A stretch of DNA of 64,000 nucleotides, from the NCBI RefSeq assembly GCF_026340465.1, contig NZ_JAPEPC010000001.1:5337001-5401000 (forward strand). The letters are read 5' to 3'. This document shows, in pieces, positions 31,853-40,017 of the stretch. Position 1 is the stretch's first letter; the number at the start of each line of letters is the position of its first letter. The translations under genes were made by a program, and so were the position numbers. The DNA is from Streptomyces sp. NBC_01306. Its GTDB lineage: Bacteria; Actinomycetota; Actinomycetes; Streptomycetales; Streptomycetaceae. The notes below the pieces were generated by a model. The model was not told the DNA's origin and did no database searches. It saw only the letters and a list, made by a program, of their open reading frames with translations.

Positions 31853-32674
31853 TCACCGCCCGGAGTTGACCTCCGCCAGCACCGACTCGGTGAACGGCGG
31901 CCACGCCTCGATCGCCCACGGTCCGAAGGCCCGGTCGGTCAGTGCCACGCAGGCGGCCCCCGCCTCCGGGTCCACCCAGAGGAACGTACCCGACTGGCCG
32001 AAGTGGCCGAAGGTGCGCGGCGACGACGAACTGCCCGTCCAGTGCGGGGACTTGGCGTCCCGGATCTCGAAGCCGAGGCCCCAGTCGTTCGGGTTCTGCA
32101 GGCCGTAGCCGGGCAGCACGCCCTTGAGCCCCGGGTGGACCACCGCGGTGGCTTCGGCGACGGTGCGCGGGTCGAGCAGCCGGGGCGACTGGAGCTCGGC
32201 GGCGAACCTGGCCAGGTCGTCGGCGCTGGACACAACGTCCTTCGCGGGGGAGCCGTCCAGCGAGGTGGCCGCCATCCCGAGCGGTTCGAGCACCCCCTCG
32301 CGGAGGTAATCGGCGAACGGGATGCCGGTGGCCGCGGCGATGTGGTCGCCCAGCGCCTCGAACCCCGCGTTGGAGTAGATGCGGCGCTCACCGGGGGCCG
32401 CCATCACCCGGTTCTCGTCGAAGGCGAGACCGCTGGTGTGGGCGAGCAGATGCCGGACCGTGGACCCGGGAGGACCCGCGGGCTCGTCCAGCTCGACCGC
32501 ACCCTCCTCGTACGCCATGAGCGCGGCGTACGCGGCGAGCGGCTTGGTGACCGAGGCGAGCGGGAAGCGCCGCGCGGTCGGGCCGACGGTACCGGCGACG
32601 CTGCCGTCCGCTCGTACGACGGCGGCGGCCACCGTGGGTACCGGCCAGTTCTCGGTCATCGCCAGGCTCTTCAT
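31853..32674 (-). CDS. class C beta-lactamase-fold serine hydrolase
   Basis: A 273-residue cytoplasmic-looking hydrolase without signal peptide. The nucleophile motif is LASVTKPLAA (SxxK), the second motif is IYSNAGFEALGDHI (YSN), and the third region is GHFGQSGTFLWVD in place of the KTG box. Relatives are esterases and D-aminopeptidases rather than antibiotic-hydrolysing enzymes. It starts at ATG 32674, or at ATG 32659 five codons later. The last 250 bp of this gene are partly duplicated at 28275-28385 on the far side of the queC set. The MITE-like element begins 14 bp upstream of its start. Confidence 0.88.
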   Translation of the reverse strand: MKSLAMTENWPVPTVAAAVVRADGSVAGTVGPTARRFPLASVTKPLAAYAALMAYEEGAVELDEPAGPPGSTVRHLLAHTSGLAFDENRVMAAPGERRIYSNAGFEALGDHIAAATGIPFADYLREGVLEPLGMAATSLDGSPAKDVVSSADDLARFAAELQSPRLLDPRTVAEATAVVHPGLKGVLPGYGLQNPNDWGLGFEIRDAKSPHWTGSSSSPRTFGHFGQSGTFLWVDPEAGAACVALTDRAFGPWAIEAWPPFTESVLAEVNSGR

Positions 32675-32687
32675 GAGGGACGAGCTT

Positions 32688-32933
32688 AGGGCCTTACGTT
32701 TGGATCATGCCGGGCTCGCGGGGTCTGGCACGCACATCTGCCGCGTTGTCGTCAATCAACAACTCCCCCAGCCTCCGGCCGGGGGGACCCCCACCGCGTT
32801 GCCTCAATCCTCCGCCTTGCAGCTGCGCTCGGCATCCAAAAGATCAATGAGAGAGCCGAGACGGAGTGAGCGAAGCGAACGCAGTGCACCAGACCCCGCT
32901 CCCTGATCCGGCCTGATCCAAACGAAAGGCCCT
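32688..32933. mobile_element. 246-bp MITE-like inverted-repeat element
   Basis: The ends are long imperfect inverted repeats: the left begins AGGGCCTTACGTTTGGATCA and the right, reverse-complemented, begins AGGGCCTTTCGTTTGGATCA. Pairing continues through CGGGGTCTGG for about 40 bp. The middle carries GC-rich palindromic stretches (CCCCAGCCTCCGG near 32771-32793) and no coding frame. Size, ends and lack of genes are those of a miniature transposable element. I recall near-identical copies in many Streptomyces genomes. It separates the serine hydrolase and GNAT genes and ends 2 bp before the GNAT stop codon. Confidence 0.8.
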
Positions 32934-32935
32934 CA

Positions 32936-33403
32936 CTACAGCGTCAGACGCATCGCCGGATCGGGGGTCCTGACGAATCCGAGCGAGGCGTAGAGAGGCT
33001 CGCCGTCGGCCGACGCCCGCAGGTCGACCTTGGGCACACCCCGCTCCCGGAACCAGCCGAGCAGCGCCTCCATGCAGGCGCGCGAGTACCCTCGGCGGCG
33101 CATGTCCGGATCGGTCGCGACGCTGAAGACGTAACCGCTCGTGCCGTGCGGGTTGCCGGGGCCGCCGAGCCGGTACTCGACCGTGCCGACCACGCAAGCG
33201 GCGAGCCCGCCGTCCGGCCGGTCGACGACGAACGCGGTGAGATCGGACTCCGGGTCCTTGAGCTTCCCGCGCAGCGTCTCGACGGCGGCCGGCTGCCAGC
33301 TGATGTCCGGGTGCGGTTTCCCGGACATGGAGTCCTGCATCAGCTTGCGCAGGCGTACGAGTTCGACGGCGTCATCGGGAATCGCGCGGCGGGCGGTGCT
33401 CAT
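32936..33403 (-). CDS. GNAT-family N-acetyltransferase
   Basis: A 155-residue single-domain acetyltransferase. The acetyl-CoA-binding block is VATDPDMRRRGYSRACMEALL, followed by VDLRASADGEPLYASLGF, the standard GNAT end. The N-terminal part VELVRLRKLMQDSM is typical of the small Streptomyces enzymes that modify amino groups of small molecules. Substrate is unknown. It is divergent from the MerR/AKR unit and runs up to the MITE-like element, which starts 3 bp past its stop and may act as its terminator. Confidence 0.9.
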   Translation of the reverse strand: MSTARRAIPDDAVELVRLRKLMQDSMSGKPHPDISWQPAAVETLRGKLKDPESDLTAFVVDRPDGGLAACVVGTVEYRLGGPGNPHGTSGYVFSVATDPDMRRRGYSRACMEALLGWFRERGVPKVDLRASADGEPLYASLGFVRTPDPAMRLTL

Positions 33404-33451
33404 GATCCTGGAGGCTACGGGAGCCGTCTGTGAAGTTCCGCTCGATTTCGC

Positions 33452-33482
33452 TTGCTTGGAGTGCGCTCCAAGGATCTAGCGT
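33452..33482 (+). promoter_or_regulatory. MerR-type promoter with 19-bp spacer and operator palindrome
   Basis: TTGCTT (33452-33457) and TAGCGT (33477-33482) are separated by 19 bp. The spacer contains the inverted repeat CTTGGAG-TGCG-CTCCAAG (33455-33472). This overlong spacer with a centred dyad is the hallmark of MerR-activated promoters. It lies 36 bp upstream of the merR gene, so the operon is probably autoregulated. Confidence 0.78.
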
Positions 33483-33517
33483 TGGTGCTGTCGCGAGGAT
33501 GAAGGAGCTGGGACCGC

Positions 33518-33979
33518 ATGACTGTGACCGAGACCGTGCCCGCGTCGGAGACCGTGGACCTCTGCGCTGCACCGCCCACCGCGGGCAGGCTGCCCGACGG
33601 ACAGGACCAGTACACGATCAGCCAGGTCGTCGCGTTCACCGGTCTCACAGCGCACACTCTGCGCTGGTACGAGAGGATCGGGCTGATGCCGCATGTCGAC
33701 CGGTCGCACACCGGCCAGCGCCGCTTCTCCAACCGCGACCTGGACTGGCTGGCCTTCGTCGGCAAGCTGCGGCTGACCGGGATGCCGGTGGCCAAGATGG
33801 TCCGCTACGCCGAACTCGTACGCGAGGGCGTGGACACCTTCGAGGAACGGCAGGAGCTCCTGGAGGAGACCCGCAGAGATGTGCGGCTGCGTATCGCGGA
33901 ACTCCACGACACGCTCTCCGTACTCGATTTCAAGATCGGCTTTTACGCGGACGCCCGGCGGGCGTCGGAGAGGTTCTGA
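33518..33979 (+). CDS. MerR-family transcriptional regulator
   Basis: A 153-residue regulator with a 30-residue N-terminal extension before the winged helix. YTISQVVAFTGLTAHTLRWY and ERIGLMPHVDR are the MerR recognition region, and RRFSNRDLDWLAFVGKLRLT the second helix pair. A long C-terminal dimerisation helix (ERQELLEETRRDVRLRIAEL) follows. There is no cysteine cluster for metal binding, so it more likely senses an organic ligand. It sits five bases before the aldo/keto reductase start and behind a 19-bp-spacer promoter carrying a CTTGGAG dyad, consistent with joint activation of both genes. Confidence 0.92.
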   Translation: MTVTETVPASETVDLCAAPPTAGRLPDGQDQYTISQVVAFTGLTAHTLRWYERIGLMPHVDRSHTGQRRFSNRDLDWLAFVGKLRLTGMPVAKMVRYAELVREGVDTFEERQELLEETRRDVRLRIAELHDTLSVLDFKIGFYADARRASERF

Positions 33980-33984
33980 ACCTG

Positions 33985-35004
33985 ATGAGCATCGAAAAGA
34001 TCGACAGGGTACGGCTCGGACAGGACGGCCCCGAGGTCGGCGTGCAGGGCTTCGGTGCCATGGGCATCAGCGAGTTCTACGGGGACACCGACGAGGCGGC
34101 GGCCAGGGACACCCTGGAGGCCACCGTCGAGGCCGGTGTCACGCTGATCGACACGGCCGACATCTACGGACTGGGCGCCAACGAGAGCTTTCTGGCGCCG
34201 TTCGTCGCCGCGCACCGTGACGAGATCACGCTGGCCACCAAGTTCTCCATCGAGCGGCGCGCCGACGACGAGCACTACCGGGGGGTGCGCAACGACGCCC
34301 CGTACATCAGGCAGGCCGTCGAGGCGAGCCTGCGCCGGCTGAACGTCGACGTCATCGACCTCTACTACATGCACCGCCGCAACCCCGATGTGCCGCTGGC
34401 CGAGTCCGTCGGCGCGATGGGCGAGCTGGTGGCCGCGGGCAAGGTCAAGTACCTGGGGCTGAGCGAGGTGACCGGTGCCGAGCTGCGCGAGGCGCACGGC
34501 GTGCACCCGATCACCGCCGTGCAGTCCGAGTGGTCGCTGTTCAGCCGCGATGTGGAGGTGAGCCTGATCGGTGCGGCCGCCGATCTCGGGGTGGGCATCG
34601 TGCCGTACTCCCCGCTCGGCCGGGGCTTCCTCACCGGCTCCTTCGCGGACGCGTCCAAGGACCTCGAAGGCGGCGACTTCCGGAAGTTCCAGCCCCGCTT
34701 CACCGGCGACAACGCCAAGGCCAACGCGGCGCTCCTCGAACCGGTGCACAAGATCGCGGCGGCGCACGGAGCGACGGCCGCGCAGGTGGCCCTCGCCTGG
34801 GTGCAGCAGCGGGCCGAAGTGCACGGGCTCCGCGCGGTCGTGCCGATCCCCGGCACCCGTAAGCGCACCCGCCTGCTGGAGAACACCGGCGCCACGCGGC
34901 TGCGGCTGACCAGTGACGAACTGGCGCTCCTCGAACCGATCGCGGGCGAGGTCAAGGGCGACCGCTACCCGGACATGTCGTCGACGTCGGCGGCCCGCGA
35001 GTAG
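33985..35004 (+). CDS. aldo/keto reductase
   Basis: A 339-residue (beta/alpha)8 reductase starting at ATG 33985 (MSIEKIDRVRLGQDG). The catalytic tetrad is suggested by LIDTADIYGLGANESF (Asp, Tyr), the lysine of LATKFSIERR and the histidine of IDLYYMHRRNPDVPL. The NADPH-binding end VVPIPGTRKRTRLLENTGA is typical of the YakC/AKR13-like branch. It reduces aldehydes or ketones; the substrate is unknown. It is co-transcribed with the MerR gene, an association I recall as common in Streptomyces and Mycobacterium. Confidence 0.93.
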   Translation: MSIEKIDRVRLGQDGPEVGVQGFGAMGISEFYGDTDEAAARDTLEATVEAGVTLIDTADIYGLGANESFLAPFVAAHRDEITLATKFSIERRADDEHYRGVRNDAPYIRQAVEASLRRLNVDVIDLYYMHRRNPDVPLAESVGAMGELVAAGKVKYLGLSEVTGAELREAHGVHPITAVQSEWSLFSRDVEVSLIGAAADLGVGIVPYSPLGRGFLTGSFADASKDLEGGDFRKFQPRFTGDNAKANAALLEPVHKIAAAHGATAAQVALAWVQQRAEVHGLRAVVPIPGTRKRTRLLENTGATRLRLTSDELALLEPIAGEVKGDRYPDMSSTSAARE

Positions 35005-35031
35005 CCGCATCCGGGGGGACATCAATGTGAC

Positions 35032-35069
35032 GCCGGAGGGGGTCCGCCACAGTGCGGGCCCCCTCCGGC
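35032..35069. terminator. terminator hairpin between convergent AKR and DUF4429 genes
   Basis: GCCGGAGGGGG (35032-35042) pairs perfectly with CCCCCTCCGGC (35059-35069), and the stem continues inward. It lies in the gap between convergent stop codons. Confidence 0.75.
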
Positions 35070-35093
35070 ATGTCTCTCCGTACGGGCCTGCCG

Positions 35094-35951
35094 TTACAGC
35101 TCCGCCAGCAGTTCGGCCTTCTTCGCGCTGAACTCGTCGTCCGTGACCAGCCCGGACGAGTGCAGCTCGCCCAGGTGCCGTATCCGCTCGGCGATGTCCG
35201 CCGGGTCGCGCCGGCCGGTGGCGATGGCGGGCACCGGCACCGGCACCGTCCTGGAGTGGCGGGCCGCCCCCAGGACCGCGGCGGCGAAGGGCAGCGACTC
35301 GTGCACCGGTCCGTAACCGAGCCCGAAGACGACAGCCGCGGGGTCCTGGTCCGCCTGCGCCGCATCCGGCTCGCCCTGCCGCAGCACCCGCAGATAGCCG
35401 TCGTACGCCTCGGGGGAGCGCCAGTCCACACCGGTCAGCTCGGCCACCGGGAAGCTCTGGTCGCCGCACTTCCACTTGGCCGACGACGCACCCGTCCAGG
35501 ACCACCGGAACGAGACCCTCGACCCGTCGAAGGACGCCTTGCCGTCGTACGCCTTGAAGTGGAGCGGCGCCTCGGGCGCCGCCACCAGGAACCGTTCGGC
35601 CGGCTCGGCCGCCTCCGGCACCAGCCGCGCCGTCAGCTCGTCCGCGTAGTACTCGGCGAGCGTCCGCTGCGCGGCCGGAAGCACCAGCCGGTACGGATCG
35701 CACCCCTCCTTCAGCTGCCCCGAGGCCGCCTCCATCAGCGGGTCGGCGCCCGCGCGCGGTGCCGCGTGCAGCACCACGGTCCCTCGTCTGCCCTCGGTCA
35801 CCGTCACCGACCCCAGCGCCTCGTGGGGGATACGCCGCTGACGCAGCGCCTGGAAGAGCTTCGGCGTGCGAATCCCCCGTTCGAAGCGGATGAGCACGGA
35901 GTCGGTCGCGAACTCCCAGGTGGCTTGAATTCCGGCCAGCACATCACCCAT
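35094..35951 (-). CDS. DUF4429 protein with C-terminal SHOCT motif
   Basis: A 285-residue protein starting at ATG 35951 (MGDVLAGIQATWEFATDSVL). Two related beta-rich DUF4429 repeats are visible: one around VLIRFERGIRTPKLFQAL and the second around FKAYDGKASFDGSRVSFRW with a matching LGSVTV/ELTGVDW pair. The last 30 residues, LGELHSSGLVTDDEFSAKKA, are a SHOCT domain, a short helix pair often found at protein ends. No enzyme motif is present. PH-like lipid or protein binding has been suggested for such domains in general; I assign no function here. Confidence 0.88.
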   Translation of the reverse strand: MGDVLAGIQATWEFATDSVLIRFERGIRTPKLFQALRQRRIPHEALGSVTVTEGRRGTVVLHAAPRAGADPLMEAASGQLKEGCDPYRLVLPAAQRTLAEYYADELTARLVPEAAEPAERFLVAAPEAPLHFKAYDGKASFDGSRVSFRWSWTGASSAKWKCGDQSFPVAELTGVDWRSPEAYDGYLRVLRQGEPDAAQADQDPAAVVFGLGYGPVHESLPFAAAVLGAARHSRTVPVPVPAIATGRRDPADIAERIRHLGELHSSGLVTDDEFSAKKAELLAEL

Positions 35952-36080
35952 GTGCCACATCGTAGGCGGCGTGCGCCCGCGCGTCGCCCCTCTGCGGCGG
36001 ACCCGATGTACGGACATCTACGCGCGTGAACCCCCTGAGACCGCCCGGTATTGGGGTGGGCGGCCCGAATCACCGCAAGA

Positions 36081-37268
36081 TCAGCTGCGGCAGGTGTCCC
36101 CGCCGTTCGCACATGTCACCGAATCGAACTCGCCGGTGCCGACCGCCGCGAAGTTGTGCAGGCTCTCGGTGCCGGGCGCGAAATAGCCGGTGTGGCCCTG
36201 TGCCGAGCCCGCCGACACGACGCGGGCGCCGAACTGCGGCGAGACCGGGTCGGCGCCGTGGCCGAGGCCCCCGACGTCCAGATGCGGGACGTCCTGGATC
36301 CAGTCGCTGCTGTCCCGCATCGCCCACACCCGGGCGCCCGTGTCCAGTTGCGCGGCGTTCTCGACGCGCATCCCCGGGCTGCCCGCGACCGCGATGTCGC
36401 TGACCCGGGACGGGAGGTCGCGGGCGGCGACGCCGCAGAGCACCGAGCCGTAGCTGTGGCAGAACAGCGCGACGGGCGCCCTGCCCGGCAGCGCGTCGAC
36501 GAGTGCGTGCAGCCGGAGCGAACCCTCGGCGGCGAGTCTGCCGATCGCGGCGTCCACGCCGATACCGACGGGCGAGGTGTAGTCGGCCCAGGCGATGACG
36601 GCGGTGTGCGACCCGGGGTCCGCGGAGTGCTCGGCGCTGTACAGCGACGTCGCCATGCCCACCGGCGCGGTGTAGTAGGCCTGCCGGGTCTTCTGGAAGG
36701 TCAGCAGGTTGGTGTCGACTCCGGGCACCACGATGGAGATGTGCCGGGCCTGTTGCAGATCGCCCATCACCTGGGCGACCCGGCCGGTGCCGGTCGGGTC
36801 GAAGGCGAGGATCTGCCGGCCGGGCTGCGCCAGCGCGTTGTAGCGGTCGTAGGTCTGGCGCGCGTCCTGGTGGCCGAGCTTGTTCAGCGTGGGGTCGGTC
36901 AGCCGTTCGCGTTCCTGCCCTGCGGCCTGTTCCAGCGCACGCCGGTTGGCCTGGTAACGCAGGGTCACCGGAGCGCCGTTGAGATTGCCGACCACCAGCG
37001 GATAGTCGTCGACGAGCCGGGCGCGGTCGGCCGCGGTGAGCTCGGCGAAGAAACTCGACAGCCGGTGCGGCGACGCGTTGGGCGAGGGGAGGTGGTGGCC
37101 GGCGATGGAGCCTCTGCCCCAGGCGGCCAGCGCGGCTTGGCGAGGTCCGGCGGTTCTGTGGTGGTGCACGGCGGTCCAGCCGGTGGTGGCCAGCATGACG
37201 AACACCACCGCGAGCGCGAGCAGAGTGCGCCAGACGGTGAGGGTGGGGGAGGAGTCGAAGGAAGTCAC
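36081..37268 (-). CDS. DUF1023 alpha/beta hydrolase, membrane-anchored
   Basis: About 395 residues from GTG 37268 (VTSFDSSPTLTVW). A single hydrophobic segment (LLALAVVFVMLATTGWTAV) near the N-terminus should act as an uncleaved anchor or signal. The catalytic serine lies in ALFCHSYGSVLCGVA, with an acid in DSSDWIQDVPHLDVGG and a His in LHNFAAVGTGEF or GHTGYFAPG. The family is common in actinobacteria and sometimes annotated as lipase or esterase, but substrates are unknown. The open frame continues upstream to 37325; ribosome-site evidence is weak for both starts. Confidence 0.85.
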   Translation of the reverse strand: MTSFDSSPTLTVWRTLLALAVVFVMLATTGWTAVHHHRTAGPRQAALAAWGRGSIAGHHLPSPNASPHRLSSFFAELTAADRARLVDDYPLVVGNLNGAPVTLRYQANRRALEQAAGQERERLTDPTLNKLGHQDARQTYDRYNALAQPGRQILAFDPTGTGRVAQVMGDLQQARHISIVVPGVDTNLLTFQKTRQAYYTAPVGMATSLYSAEHSADPGSHTAVIAWADYTSPVGIGVDAAIGRLAAEGSLRLHALVDALPGRAPVALFCHSYGSVLCGVAARDLPSRVSDIAVAGSPGMRVENAAQLDTGARVWAMRDSSDWIQDVPHLDVGGLGHGADPVSPQFGARVVSAGSAQGHTGYFAPGTESLHNFAAVGTGEFDSVTCANGGDTCRS

Positions 37269-37353
37269 TGCCCGCCACCCTAGGAGACGGGGAAGCGTGC
37301 TTGCGAAGTCCGTGAGACACATCACGTTTCATCGCGGGAATGTATCCGAATGA

Positions 37354-38034
37354 CTACATGCCGTGTGCGCCTGTCGTACGCCAGTTCCCTGCCAGTGCCG
37401 GCCCGATCTGGTCCAGGTGGGTCAGGGTGATCGCCCGCATCGAGGCGATGCTCAGGTCCTGGCCCTTGCCCCAGATCCGGCCGGTGGCCCGCATCACGCC
37501 GGCGAACGCCGCGACGGCCACGCGCGGCCGCGGATCGGTGTCCACGTCGAGCCCCTCGCGTGTGGCGATCAGCTGGGCGATCCGGTCCTCCAGCTCGGCC
37601 GAGCGGCGCAGATGGATCGCGAGCAGGGCGGGGGAGGACTCGATGATCTGGCAGGTCCGCATGTACAGGTCGACCGGGATCAGGTCCTCGATGGTCAGGC
37701 TGATGCTGTCCCAGGAGGCGAGCACGGCGTTACGCATCGCCTCGAACGGGGTCTCCTGCGGCGGGCGGGCTTCCAGCGCGGTGAAGAACTGCGACTCCAC
37801 CAGGTCGTGCACCGCGAAGGCGGCCTCCTCCTTGCTGGCGAAGTACCGGAAGAAGGTGCGCTGGGAGACCTCGACGGCGTCGGCGATCTCGTCCACGGTC
37901 GTCTGCTCGTACCCCTTTGTCGTGAAGAGTTCGAGTGCGATGCGCAGCAGGGCCTCGCGGGTGCGCTGCTTCTTGCGCTCCCGCAGTCCGGTCGGCGCGT
38001 CCGGCGTCGACGGCTCGGTCTGCTCCATCGTCAC
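37354..38034 (-). CDS. TetR-family regulator of the adjacent exporter
   Basis: A 226-residue TetR protein starting at GTG 38034 (or ATG 38028), with AGAGGA upstream. The DNA-binding part is unmistakable: RERKKQRTREALLRIALELF followed by IADAVEVSQRTFFRYFASKE. The ligand domain ends LAGNWRTTGAHGM. It is divergent from a DHA2-type exporter gene, the standard arrangement for a repressor that releases its promoter on binding the exported compound. The intergenic region holds the dyad TGTCAG-AGG-CTGACA placed between the exporter's promoter hexamers. Confidence 0.93.
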   Translation of the reverse strand: MTMEQTEPSTPDAPTGLRERKKQRTREALLRIALELFTTKGYEQTTVDEIADAVEVSQRTFFRYFASKEEAAFAVHDLVESQFFTALEARPPQETPFEAMRNAVLASWDSISLTIEDLIPVDLYMRTCQIIESSPALLAIHLRRSAELEDRIAQLIATREGLDVDTDPRPRVAVAAFAGVMRATGRIWGKGQDLSIASMRAITLTHLDQIGPALAGNWRTTGAHGM

Positions 38035-38201
38035 GTTCTGGTCCTCTTTCGGTGTGGGGGGCGTGGGGGGCGTTGGGGGGGTGTGCGGTGCGCGGTCCGG
38101 CTTCGGTTCCGGCCCCGGGGCTGAACTTCTCCCGGTTTCGGGTGCTTTGTCGTTCCAGCGTACCTGTGAGCTATGTGACAGCTACCGACTTGTGGATTGG
38201 T

Positions 38202-38231
38202 TTGTCAAATGTCAGAGGCTGACACTAGTCT
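38202..38231 (+). promoter_or_regulatory. MFS exporter promoter with embedded TetR operator
   Basis: TTGTCA (38202-38207) and TAGTCT (38226-38231) are 18 bp apart. The dyad TGTCAGAGGCTGACA (38210-38224) fills the spacer. The exporter ATG starts eight bases after the -10, so the transcript is probably leaderless. Repressor binding would occlude RNA polymerase directly. Confidence 0.68.
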
Positions 38232-38238
38232 GACTCGT

Positions 38239-39837
38239 ATGACTAGTCAGACCACTGTCGACCCGGCGCCGCAGGATATTGCGGCACCGCCGGTCAAGGG
38301 GCTCCGCGGCCACCCTTGGCTGACGCTCTTCTCCGTGGCCATCGGCGTGATGATGGTCGCGCTCGACGGCACGATCGTCGCGATCGCCAACCCGGCCATC
38401 CAGAAGGATCTCGGGGCCACCTTCGCCCAGATCCAGTGGATCACCAATGGCTACTTCCTCGCCCTCGCCGTGGCGCTGATCACCGCGGGCAAGCTCGGTG
38501 ACCGATTCGGCCACCGCCAGACCTTCCTCATCGGCGTGGTCGGCTTCGCCGCCGCGTCCGGCGCCATCGGCTTCTCCAACAGCGTCAGCCTGGTCGTGAC
38601 CTTCCGGGTCCTCCAGGGGCTGTTCGGTGCGCTGCTGATGCCCGCCGCGCTCGGCCTGCTGCGCGCCACCTTCCCGGCCGAGAAGCTCAACATGGCCATC
38701 GGCCTCTGGGGCATGGTCATCGGCGCCTCCACCGCGGGCGGCCCGATCATCGGCGGCCTGCTCGTCCAGCACGTCAGCTGGCAGTCGGTCTTCTTCATCA
38801 ATGTGCCGGTCGGTGTGATCGCGCTCGTCGTGGGTGTGGTGATCCTCAAGGACCACCGGGCCGCGAACGCCCCGAAGTCCTTCGACATCCTGGGCATCCT
38901 GCTGCTCTCGGCGGCCATGTTCTGCCTGGTCTGGGCGCTCATCAAGGCCCCGGCGTGGGGCTGGGGCGACGGCAAGGTCTGGATCTTCCTGGCCGTCTCG
39001 CTGGTCTGTTTCGCGGCCTTCGCGTTCTGGGAGACGAAGGTCAGGGAGCCGCTCATCCCGATGGCGCTCTTCCGCTCGGTGCCGCTCTCCGCGGGCGTCG
39101 TGCTGATGGTGCTCATGGCCATCGCCTTCATGGGCGGCCTCTTCTTCGTCACCTTCTATCTCCAGAACGTGCACGGTATGAGCCCGGTCGACGCCGGACT
39201 TCATCTGCTGCCGCTCACCGGCATGATGATCGTCGCCTCCCCGCTCGCGGGCGCGGTGATCACCAAGCTCGGCCCGCGCATCCCGCTCGCCGGCGGCATG
39301 GTCTGCACGGCCGTCGCGATGTACGGCATGTCCACGCTGGGGACCGACACCGGCAGCCTCAACATGTCGATCTGGTTCGCGCTGCTCGGCCTGGGGCTCG
39401 CCCCGGTCATGGTCGGCGCCACCGAGGTCATCGTCGGCAACGCCCCGATGGAGCTCTCCGGTGTCGCCGGTGGTCTCCAGCAGGCCGCCATGCAGATCGG
39501 TGGCAGCCTCGGTACGGCGGTGCTCGGCGCGGTCATGGCCTCCAAGGTCGACAGCACCCTGCCGGTCAAGTGGGCGGACGCCAAACTTCCTCCGTTCGGG
39601 TTCGGTCAGCTGGACCAGGCGTCGCAGGCCGTCCAGGTCGGCATGGCCCCGGTGCCGCCGCACGCGCCGGCCGGACTCGCCGCGAAGATCACCGGCGTCG
39701 CGCACGACACCTTCATGTCGGGCATGAGCCTGGCCTGCCTGGTCGCCACCGGCGTCGCGGTCGTCGCTGTCTTCGTGGCCCTGCTCACCAAGCGCGGTGA
39801 CAACCCCGAGGCGGCTTCGGGCGCCGCCCACATCTGA
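38239..39837 (+). CDS. DHA2-family (EmrB/QacA, 14-TMS) MFS drug exporter
   Basis: A 532-residue exporter from ATG 38239 (MTSQTTVDPAPQD). In-frame ATG 38209 lies inside the promoter dyad and is disfavoured. About 14 hydrophobic segments are present. Antiporter signatures include MMVALDGTIVAIANPAIQ in TM1, ITAGKLGDRFGHRQTFLIG in the 2-3 loop, and GLWGMVIGASTAGGPIIGG (motif C) in TM5. It should expel hydrophobic drugs or a secondary metabolite using the proton gradient. It is controlled by the divergent TetR gene and ends at a strong terminator hairpin. Confidence 0.94.
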   Translation: MTSQTTVDPAPQDIAAPPVKGLRGHPWLTLFSVAIGVMMVALDGTIVAIANPAIQKDLGATFAQIQWITNGYFLALAVALITAGKLGDRFGHRQTFLIGVVGFAAASGAIGFSNSVSLVVTFRVLQGLFGALLMPAALGLLRATFPAEKLNMAIGLWGMVIGASTAGGPIIGGLLVQHVSWQSVFFINVPVGVIALVVGVVILKDHRAANAPKSFDILGILLLSAAMFCLVWALIKAPAWGWGDGKVWIFLAVSLVCFAAFAFWETKVREPLIPMALFRSVPLSAGVVLMVLMAIAFMGGLFFVTFYLQNVHGMSPVDAGLHLLPLTGMMIVASPLAGAVITKLGPRIPLAGGMVCTAVAMYGMSTLGTDTGSLNMSIWFALLGLGLAPVMVGATEVIVGNAPMELSGVAGGLQQAAMQIGGSLGTAVLGAVMASKVDSTLPVKWADAKLPPFGFGQLDQASQAVQVGMAPVPPHAPAGLAAKITGVAHDTFMSGMSLACLVATGVAVVAVFVALLTKRGDNPEAASGAAHI

Positions 39838-39876
39838 CGCCCCCTTCCGACCCACCGGCGTCAACTCCGCGCATAC

Positions 39877-39910
39877 GACAGCCCCGCCGGACCCCTCCGG
39901 CGGGGCTGTC
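39877..39910 (+). terminator. strong terminator after the MFS gene
   Basis: GACAGCCCCGCCGGA (39877-39891) and its exact complement TCCGGCGGGGCTGTC (39896-39910) form a 15-bp stem with a 4-base loop, 40 bp past the stop codon. Confidence 0.85.
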
Positions 39911-40017
39911 GCCTATCAGGGTGGTACGGGCGGTGCGCTCTTCCGGCGGTACGTGATCACGGGCCAAGCTGCGGTCCGGAAGATCCATACGTACGACGCA
40001 CCACACGGGGGACCACG

